NCBI GenBank assembly: GCA_034696485.1
Contig: JAQIWT010000884.1
Coordinates: forward strand, 1-14,169
DNA from: Isohypsibius dastychi
Taxonomy: Eukaryota > Tardigrada > Eutardigrada > Parachela > Isohypsibiidae
Direction: 5' to 3'
Length of the DNA: 14,169 bases
Shown here: positions 7,600-14,169 of the stretch, piece by piece
How the letters are laid out: each line of letters opens with the position of its first letter
Position numbering within the stretch: the first letter of the stretch is position 1
Notes under the pieces: generated by a model
What the model was told of the DNA's origin: nothing
Database searches by the model: none
Seen by the model: only the letters and a program-made list of their open reading frames with translations
Made by a program: the position numbers and the translations under genes

Positions 7600-8722
7600 A
7601 TGCCAGATATTTTGTCATTCAGCTCTTGGAATTCATGTAGCAGCATCGCTATGTGCAATTTAAGTCGTTCAATCTTCACCGACGATATGTCTATACACGA
7701 TCCAGAAGAACCGACGCCCTTTCTCTGGTTCTCCGTGACCTTAGTCCTCTGCATCATCGGAACTTTTGGACTCCTCTTATTGTTCATTATCATCATCAAA
7801 AACCAGAATCTCCGTAGCGGTTCTGGAATTTTAATGGCACACCTGATATTTCTCGAACTGACCATGACTTCTGTCCACTATCCGTTGTTCGCAATCGTTA
7901 TTTTGTACCTACACCTTAACCTTAACGCAACTTTGTGGTTCAGCGCATCGACTTATCTTCTTTTTCACGCGACGGCCATGCAGACCTTCCACTGGTCAGC
8001 TCTGTTTCTCGGAATCAATCGATTCGTCGCTGTACTATTCCCCACAAAGTACAAGTATCTAACTACAAAACCATGTATCACCCTAACGATCTTAACAGCA
8101 TGGCTAGTTGGGGTAGCTACCACTTTTCCTATGGTCAGTTTCGAAGTTTGGACTCGGAGCCTTAACGCTACTGGGGAGTCGATCACTTTCACGGCATTTC
8201 GAAAACGAAGCCGTGCGACTTTTTCTCTTCTAGCGACGGTCGGCACATATATTCCCCTAGCGGGGTTAGGTTGTTTGTATGTTATTCTGTTTATGATTCT
8301 ACTGGCAAAACCCAAGGTCAAGAACCGAGTTAGAAACGGAAAAATAAAGGAACCCGGAACTGTCCAATCAGGGAAGAGGAGAGTAAAACTATCCAGAATG
8401 CTTTTCATCTCTTATCTGGTCCAGCTTGCGTGTTTCCTTCCGGCGCCGGTTATGCTGACGATTAGGCCAGGACTTTTCGACGAAAATGAGGACATGTCAC
8501 TATGGCTGAGAACGTTACTCCTATGCGGTAATGCTGCTAATCCAGTGAGTTAATTTCAATTCAATCATCTTCATGCATGAAGAAAGTGTGATGTAACTAC
8601 TACCATACCTTAATTTACCTTTTTTCCAGTTTATCTACTCACTTCTGAATACGGATTATCGGAGAGCGCTTCGTCATTTCCTGGGACGGAGAGGCAACGA
8701 GCCTTGCTCAACGATTGTGTAA
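7600..8722 (+). CDS. Rhodopsin-like (class A) GPCR, two exons
   Basis: Predicted 345-residue plasma-membrane receptor signalling through G proteins. Exon 1 is 7600-8544 and exon 2 is 8630-8722, with an 85-bp phase-0 intron (GTGAGT...TTTTCCAG) that splits the TM7 motif NP|FIY; the spliced NPFIY (residues 314-318) is the class A NPxxY. Seven hydrophobic segments are present. GINRF (138-142) stands at the DRY position, W168 in TM4, CFLP (278-281) at the CWxP site, and YRRALRHF forms helix 8. Several class A anchors are changed: GTFGL lacks the TM1 Asn, Glu86 replaces the TM2 Asp, and the TM3/ECL2 cysteine pair is absent. The tail ends in STIV, a class I PDZ ligand pattern. It resembles, from memory, lineage-expanded tardigrade receptors; the ligand is unknown. 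Confidence 0.9.
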
Positions 8723-9377
8723 CAAAGTTTGTCATGGACTGACCCAGCATCACAACTGTCCCTCATTATTCTTTGCACTCAAAACAAAATGCTAGCGCTT
8801 TGTTTCATTCATTGGGGGAAACTGCACAATGACCTCAGACCCGCATTTCTCTTGTAATTTTCTCATGTGAGCATACAATTCGTCAATAAGTAACTCCGAA
8901 TGGGGCAGTGAGTATTTGTCACATGGGGGGCGCACTTATGATGAAAGAATATTCTGTAGCCCCACCCAACTTTTTTGACGTAACGTCTTGATTCAATTAG
9001 AGAATATTAGGTTTCCCGTATCTTAATTTCTAATTTACATTCCCCTGCATCACCAGATACTTCAATAGATATCAAGATGTTAATGCATCACAAGTGGGCA
9101 GAGATCAGCCGGCTTCCGGATGTTGTCACCACGCTATTGACTCACCTCCATTTAAGTATCGAAAAAATTCTGTCGTTGATGGACTATATGTATTCTAATC
9201 AATGTATGTTATCAGTTCTGGGTGGTGAGTCATCCACCAAATACAGCAAACAAAGGAGTTTCCGAGTTCTACAAACAGTTAGCAGAGCAGCTGTTGGTTT
9301 GCACCGTACGGCATAATCACCAGTCTGTGAACTCTTTACTTTCTGAAGAGACGCACTCAGACTTTTGAGTTTTGACT
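8723..9377. other. Intergenic stretch between the two GPCR loci
   Basis: Holds the 3' UTR region of the intact GPCR and the upstream region of the decayed one. A frame at 9077-9316 starts with ATG but has no recognisable domain. No canonical AATAAA follows the stop at 8722; AATAAG at about 8885 is the nearest variant. A G-rich 15-mer at 8925-8939 recurs at 10744. Confidence 0.4.
8925..8939. repeat. 15-mer GGGGGGCGCACTTAT, copy 1
   Basis: Identical to 10744-10758, on the same strand. A run of G followed by CGCACTTAT looks like the end of a cut-and-paste transposon. AGAATA occurs a few bases further inside in both copies. No inverted partner is found in the window. Confidence 0.4.
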
Positions 9378-10389
9378 ATGAACTCGAATATTTCTGATAA
9401 CATCACCAGTCCAAATATCACAGTTCCCACTGCAGGTGCCCTGGTAGCCTCGATCTTTGTTTTTCTTTGTTTCTCCTACAACCTAACAGTAGTCATGGTA
9501 GTCATCATCATTTTATTCGCTCGGGATGAACGCATTCGAACACCATTCAATTATCTTCTTCTGAACCTCACAATCGCCGATTTTGGAAAGGCGATTTTTG
9601 GAATGCTTCCCTTTCATATCAACATACTGTTCACCAAAACTCAATTCAGCCTCGAGATGTGCACCTTTGCCCTTCACGAAAACCTCAAATTTGCTTCAGC
9701 AAGCGTTTTCGGTGTTCTATTAATCAGTTTGGGCCCGCATTTTACCTCCTTTAGCCAATAACTTACCGCCACCATCGTTTCTCAAAAGTGACCTTTCTGC
9801 TCTGCCTGACAGAATGGGTGTACATTGAAATCATCATTTCACCGCACACGATTTTCGATCGCGTTAATTACCCATTTGGTGTGGCCATTTGCGCTTAAAA
9901 ACGGACCCATTCAAGCTTTTATACACTTCTGCATGAATTCCTCATTTTCAACCTGGCATTGATCGGCATTGTCATCGGCTATCTAGCCATCATGTTGAAT
10001 CTTTAAACGAAAAAGAAGGTGCGCCGTGTCAGACCGGCAATCATTTCAGTGATTTCTAGCATGGGCACTTCACTGAAGACCAACGATGACAAAGCAGTGA
10101 ATACGGAAAGGAGCAACAGGAAACTGCTCCTGACGTTGTGGTGGCTGGCGGTCATGATGATGTCACTATAAACCCTTGCAGCATTAGATGTTCATTTACG
10201 CGGTTTTGTTGGTTGGATTTCTGGGAACATCGGGCGTTTTTGATTGTAATGTGCATGCAATATGCCAGCTGCGCAATTACAGATCTCCACTTTATTCTCT
10301 GGAAAGCCATGATTGAAACCTCGTTGATTGATTTAGTGAAACTAACCGCGTTGTCAGTCCGCCGAAAGAAGCGGGTTTTTTTTCAATGA
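9378..10389 (+). pseudogene. Rhodopsin-like GPCR pseudogene
   Basis: The ATG at 9378 opens 128 good codons: an N-terminus with sequons NIS and NIT (twice), TM1, ICL1 and TM2 with NLTIAD, and TM3 with its conserved Cys. The frame fails at the DRY site (ISLGPHF) and ends at 9761. Remains continue in other frames: TFLLCLTEWVYIEIIISPH (TM4, about 9790-9845), then a TAA at 9896-9898 in the same frame. TM5 follows after an indel (EFLIFNLALIGIVIGYLAIM, about 9935-10000), then a TAA, the basic ICL3 (KKKVRRVRPAII), TM6 (KLLLTLWWLAVMMM) and another TAA near 10168. A TM7-like piece (SCAITDLHFILWK) ends at 10389. At least three stops and two frameshifts make it non-functional. It belongs to a different class A subfamily from the intact neighbour, since it keeps the Asp in TM2 and the Cys in TM3. 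Confidence 0.87.
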
Positions 10390-10484
10390 GAGCGCGTGAG
10401 GCGGACTGACAACGTGGTTAGTTTCAGCCCACCCATCAACGAGGTTTCAATCATGGTTTTCCAGAGAATAAAGTGGAAATCTGT
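10279..10484. repeat. Fold-back inverted repeat, 85-bp arms, 36-bp spacer
   Basis: The left arm (10279-10363) and the reverse complement of the right arm (10400-10484) are about 90% identical; differences cluster in the GTTGATTGATTTAG part. The left arm is the 3' coding end of the GPCR pseudogene, so the right arm looks like an inverted copy of it. The spacer contains a run of eight or more T. DNA or RNA here could form a long hairpin. No target-site duplication or transposon terminus is obvious. Confidence 0.85.
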
Positions 10485-10767
10485 AAATAGGAATTACTGA
10501 ATGAGATGGTTTAATCGTGGTTAATTCGTTGCGCAATACGCTGTGTGCGGTATCTTCGATTTTTGGTTATGTTCCCTCTCCTGTCTAAAACGGTTGTAAG
10601 CTGACGTGCACTTCTACGCAGTTATATCCACTGTTGCGTACAGCTTCTTCTTCCGACTTGTTTGAGAGTTTTCCACGTCAGCTGTACGTAGCTTTTGCCG
10701 GGTGTACAGTTCTTACACCCCACACTCATTCGTTCCAGCGAAAGGGGGGCGCACTTATTCGGCAGAA
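10485..10767. other. Stretch between the fold-back and pseudogene E, with short inverted repeats
   Basis: No gene. AGCTGACGTG near 10598 recurs inverted as CACGTCAGCT near 10674. A perfect hairpin GGGTGTA/TACACCC lies at 10700-10720. Exons 3 and 4 of pseudogene E should lie here but cannot be found. Confidence 0.4.
10744..10758. repeat. 15-mer GGGGGGCGCACTTAT, copy 2, at the truncated end of pseudogene E
   Basis: Identical to 8925-8939. Homology of pseudogene E to its paralogues stops about 10 bp away, at CCCGATA near 10768, so this element may have caused the truncation. Confidence 0.45.
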
Positions 10768-11766
10768 TAGAGTATCGGGAGATTTTGTCGAACCAAGTCA
10801 GCATTGTTGTCTCTGACAGCCGGACTCTGGAAGCAATTCGTCCTCAAGTATCCTGAGTTTGAATACATATGGTTTACGCATTCCTGTAGAGTGACCGCGA
10901 TCACCGTGGCTGTTGACTCTGCGGTCAATCCGACCGTATAGCCAACAAAACTCAGCAGTCAGCACTCCCAGGAAATCAGTCGTAAACATCAGCATGAAAC
11001 ATCGACAGAACGCGGTGGAAGATTTCCTCGCAAAAATTGGCAGCTTTCCATAACGATCAAAAAGTGTTTTCGATTTTGCTGCATGCAGTTCGCCATTCAT
11101 TTTCAGAAAACGGATTGAGGCTGAGGTGAGCCAAATCAGCGCTTAGAACTGTGATCGCATCATTTAAGATTTTGGAACTGATGACAAAAGAGATTAACCC
11201 AACTTTTGAAATGAAAAATGGGATGGTTGCCGATTGCCATAAGTATAACACTATCCCAGCACTACCGAAATAGTTGCTGTAGGTAATCACGTGACCGAAC
11301 GCTCCGCTTGATACAATTCATAGAAATAACAAGCGTCCCAACTCACAATTACAAACTCCATAAAAATGACTAAGTTTCTGTCAAGATTTCGATATCTTAC
11401 GTTTCGCTGGTTGCTAAAAGCAAGAATAACCGCAGTGTCGCGGTGCAAGGATTGTATACGCTGACGGTTTATATAAAACAGCAGGAGAAACAGCGGCCCG
11501 GTGGATAGTCGAAAACTCGCCATAAAATCACCCAGCGCCCGGAGCAGGTAGTCTGTGGCGTTACTACCGGATCGATCTGCACGGTAAAACCGGATAGCTA
11601 CCACATACAGTAGAGGTGAGCGAAACCATAAAAGACTTGTCGCAAGTAGAATGAAAAGAAATATTGCACGAGCTAGAGTTTTTGGCCTAGATAGGTGGCA
11701 GGTTGCGGGGCCTTGTAAGAGACTACCTGTTACAAGAGTGTGGTGCGATAAGCTATAATATTCCAT
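10768..11766 (-). pseudogene. GRL pseudogene E: three frameshifts, splice donor deleted, 3' end lost
   Basis: Sister of pseudogene B, but with its 5' end kept: ATG at 11766 (MEYYS) and continuous homology through DYLLRALGDF, GPLFLLLFYINRQRIQ and WDACYFYELYQAE. The frame breaks near 11288. It resumes as ITYSNYF...LYLWQSATIPFF and breaks again at 11067-11070, where a T run has four bases instead of B's three. It continues as KTLFDRYGKL...TDFLGVL and breaks at 10951-10965, where a 7-bp tandem duplication lies in the TM5 region. A deletion of roughly 60 bp removes the end of TM6 and the intron 1 donor. Exon 2 is still visible from 10826 (SPAVRDNNADLVRQNLPI) after an intact TTCCAG acceptor, then homology stops next to the G-rich 15-mer. 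Exons 3 and 4 are gone. Confidence 0.86.
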
Positions 11767-12417
11767 TGTAAAAATAGTGATTCAGCGCAAGTTGTGGCGA
11801 TTGCCAGACGACAGTGACATGCAGATTCTAAATGATGCCGAACTGAGAATGACGAGCGCCTCTGGTCACGGTAGTGAAATACGAAATTCGACAGTCCTTT
11901 CTGGACGATGAAATCGGGAAGGTTGATTGGTTCAAGCCAGCTCCACCTAACCACACATTTTGTGAACGATGTTGTGGGCTGCAACACAGTTTGAATGAAT
12001 GGGAGAGCGTGGGGTGCAAGCAGAATTCCATGGAACATTCACAAAGATTACATTTGCCGCGTTGTTAGAATCTTGTTACGTTCGCTCAACATATTCAAAT
12101 CTCAGTAGATACGTGAAACATACTACTTCCCGTCACTTTGGGCCTGGCGTTAGTGCTCACACGACCACCAGACTCTGAGGTTATGGGATTTACACTCTTG
12201 ACTATCATACACGCTCATGCCGAAATAAAGTTGGCTGATTAGTTAGTTGCCATGAACATACATGTATAGTAAGATTCCAAACCGGGATCGAGCTTGACTA
12301 AAAATGTAAACAAGCCGTCCCAAACACTCAAAAGTCAGTTCAGTTCCTCAGCCAACGTTCTACGGTAGTAGCTCGGAATCATGATCGATACGACACTCGT
12401 CACATCGCTACATTAGC
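11767..12417. other. Intergenic stretch between F and E
   Basis: Contains the 3' flank of F and the former upstream region of E. The first bases beyond the F stop resemble those after the C stop up to about CACATCG, then similarity ends. Frames at 11730-12068 on both strands have no recognisable content. AATAAA on the plus strand at 12224 is in the wrong orientation for F. Confidence 0.4.
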
Positions 12418-13830
12418 TCACTTGTCCGATTTGCATTCATCTGTAACTCCCGTCAAGACTTCTTTGGCAATGAATCCAAATGACGAGACAAATGTCAGCA
12501 TCTGGAAAACCGACCTTATGATCTTGGCTGAATCTGCTGTTTCAGTCTTTGTCGTTTTATAATGTAACCATTTTACCTTTAGAGTGAAAGAACGGCTAAT
12601 GGGAAGATCGTCCGTGGCGTAGAAGGTAATTGGCTGATGTTTACATGTATCCCGAAAGGCGTAAAGCGCTATCTCCATCCGGCGTCCCTGGAAAGTTTAA
12701 CAAGCAATTCAGAAGGAGCTCCTGTCAGAACTGTACTGTATACCTTGTCAGTTTGCATCAACGGAACGAATCTACGCGTCAGGTGGACGACGTTGTCCTT
12801 GATAATCGATTTCTGAAGATAAAAGTTTTAACCAACATAACTGTATCTGCATAAACAAACTCACTTGATGATACCAGTGAGCCAACTGCTGGGATTCCCA
12901 AACAATATAAAAAGTACACACCACAATACCCAAGAGGGTGATCCCAATTGTCGTCGCAGTCGTTGTAGCTGTGACACCGACCAGATAGCCAACAAAGCTC
13001 AGCACCCCGAGGAAATCAGAGATAAACATCAGGAGATAGCACTGATGAAATGCACGGGAAAAATTCCTCGAGAGATTCAACAATTTTCCATAAACATCCA
13101 GCAAAGCTTCCACTTCACTGCACTTCCCTGAATAATGTTTTTCGGAGTTAAGAATGGGCTCCGTCAAAAGAACCCTGAATCTAGTGTTGAGTGCCTTGAT
13201 CGCGTCCGTTAAAATGTTGGCGCTGACCATGAAAGAAACAGTGCCGACTTTTGCTAAGAAATAGGGCAATGTCCCCAGGAAGAACCAGAGAACAGCTGAC
13301 TGCCATAGAACCATGTCGATTCCCATATGGTGAAAACCATGAGCCTTCGTATGCATCGTAATGTTATGTTCCACAGGATAGTATTCGTAGAAATAGCAGG
13401 TATCCCATCCAACAACGATGAATCCCATTAAAATGACTAGGACCATATCCAAACGTTGATATTTACTGGAGGTAACTTTGGCAAGAGCAAGGACCGCAGG
13501 TTTATCGCACTTGAAGTTGTCAACTGATCGCCGACTGTTGTAAAAAATGAGAAAAAACAGCGGCCCAGTGAAAATATAAATTGCAGACCAGAAGTCGTCC
13601 ATCGCACGAAGAAGATAATTCGTATCATTTGCGCCAGTCCGAGTTCCGTTGTAGAACTGAACCACGGCCACGGACAGCTGAAGCCAAGCATACAAGAAAC
13701 TTGTGACAAACAGGGAAAATGCAAAACATCGTCGTAAAAGCGTCTTCCATCGGGGTGTGTGATTTGTGATTGTAGAATTCGAGTAACCCGAGATTTTAAG
13801 TAGCCAGTTTGAGATCCCGGAGTACTCCAT
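12418..13830 (-). CDS. GRL gene F: intact four-exon gustatory-receptor-like 7TM protein
   Basis: Predicted 409-residue receptor, the clearest member of the family. Exons: 12865-13830, 12744-12812, 12577-12687 and 12418-12501. Introns are 52, 56 and 75 bp, all phase 0 (donors GTGAGT, GTATAC, GTAAAA; acceptors CTTCAG, TTCCAG, TTCCAG). Exon lengths 69 and 111 are the same as in C. The start at 13830 aligns with C and has a good context (ACAATGG); an ATG two codons upstream (13836) is the alternative. Landmarks: NGT and NDT after TM1, NYLLRAMDDFWSAIY, WDTCYFYEYYP, HNIT after TM3, a long cytoplasmic TM4-TM5 loop with CSEVEALLDVYGKLL, TM5 at CYLLMFISDFLGVLSFVGY, and basic KDNVVHLTRRF before TM7. 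The last exon holds MLTFVSSFGFIAKEV in place of TYhhhhhQF. Intron 3 has no stop in frame, so retention would add 25 residues. Function as a ligand-gated channel is an inference from the superfamily. Confidence 0.9.
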
Positions 13831-14169
13831 TGTCATTGAGTGAGTGACGAGCAAACCTTCTTTTGCTGATCCGCGGAGCGCTGAGAGGCTAATCAGAACG
13901 ACGATCCTGAAGAAATGATATGATTAGAAATGATGTGAAACACGAAACCCGCAACCCGGGAAGAATTAATTTTGGAAGAACAGGGAGCTCTTCTGCTAGC
14001 AGAAACATCATAGTTCGCAGGTACGGTTAGATGCTCCGTTTAGTGTACACTCGTTCTATGACTCACGCTCACGCTCTCTGTGCTGCTAAGAGTACCAGTA
14101 AGGACACTAATTCGGAACACAGCTGGGGTTTGTGTAAAATGCAGAACACCCCCATTTTTTTCAGCTGAC
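13831..14169 (-). promoter_or_regulatory. Upstream region of gene F
   Basis: The first 100-150 bp before F resemble the region before C: GGAGCGCTGAGAGG at 13875, AAATGATATGAT near 13913, and CAACC/CGGGA and TAATTTT segments further up. The conservation is in non-coding DNA and fits duplicated promoter or 5' UTR sequence. A 14-bp perfect palindrome, TTCTGCTAGCAGAA, lies at 13991-14004. At the right edge, ATTTTTTTCAG (plus strand, ending near 14164) resembles a splice acceptor, but the exon, if any, is outside. Confidence 0.45.

Noticed and set aside
7965-8408. Minus-strand open frame of 147 codons inside the GPCR
   Set aside because: Antisense shadow of a clear seven-helix receptor exon.
9077-9316. 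Open frame of 79 codons upstream of the GPCR pseudogene
   Set aside because: No domain, no membrane segment and no splice link to the receptor; length is compatible with chance.
12224-12229. AATAAA as a polyadenylation signal
   Set aside because: It is on the plus strand, where no gene ends nearby; F and E are on the minus strand.
13991-14004. 14-bp palindrome TTCTGCTAGCAGAA as an operator-like site
   Set aside because: Single occurrence in eukaryotic non-coding DNA, with nothing linking it to a regulator.
1-14169. CRISPR array, prokaryotic operon or phage region
   Set aside because: No regularly spaced direct repeats are present, and the genes are spliced eukaryotic receptors.

Overview
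The window looks like genomic DNA from a small-genome invertebrate. The genes are split by very short GT-AG introns (50-85 bp), base composition is balanced, and there are no bacterial operons or ribosome-binding sites. The rhodopsin-like receptor at 7600-8722, and the decayed one after it, resemble from memory the large lineage-specific class A GPCR sets of tardigrades (Hypsibius/Ramazzottius type). That assignment is an inference (about 60%); another ecdysozoan is possible.

The window is a chemoreceptor-type cluster under rapid birth-and-death evolution. Its core is a family of seven-transmembrane proteins of about 410 residues. I read them as members of the gustatory-receptor-like (GRL) superfamily. 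Reading from the left: A (1-649, minus) is intact but cut off by the window edge. B (1119-2260, minus) is a 5'-truncated pseudogene. C (2587-4016, minus) is an intact four-exon gene. D (4420-5393, plus) is divergent to C, frameshifted by one base and lacks its 3' exons. A short relic related to D lies at 6222-6287. E (10768-11766, minus) is a pseudogene of B's subfamily. F (12418-13830, minus) is an intact four-exon paralogue of C. F-E and C-B have the same order and orientation, which suggests an old two-gene duplication. The complete members (C and F) have three phase-0 introns near the C-terminus, the last just before the TM7 exon. This is the gene structure known for arthropod gustatory receptors, yet the TM7 signature TYhhhhhQF is replaced. 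N-glycosylation sequons fall only in the loops that are outside if the N-terminus is cytoplasmic, the inverted topology of that superfamily.

Between the two GRL blocks lie an intact two-exon rhodopsin-like GPCR (7600-8722, plus) and a decayed rhodopsin-like GPCR (9378-10389, plus). The second ends in an 85-bp fold-back inverted repeat.

The stretches 5394-6221, 6300-7599, 8723-9377, 10485-10767 and 11767-12417 hold no gene I can name. They contain hairpins, homopolymer tracts, a possible decayed tRNA-derived SINE and two copies of a G-rich 15-mer that looks like a transposon end.

Functionally, the intact genes would give membrane receptors for external ligands. The GRL proteins would be candidate ligand-gated channels and the GPCR would signal through G proteins. 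No ligand can be deduced. No virus, toxin gene, CRISPR array, rRNA or functional tRNA was seen.
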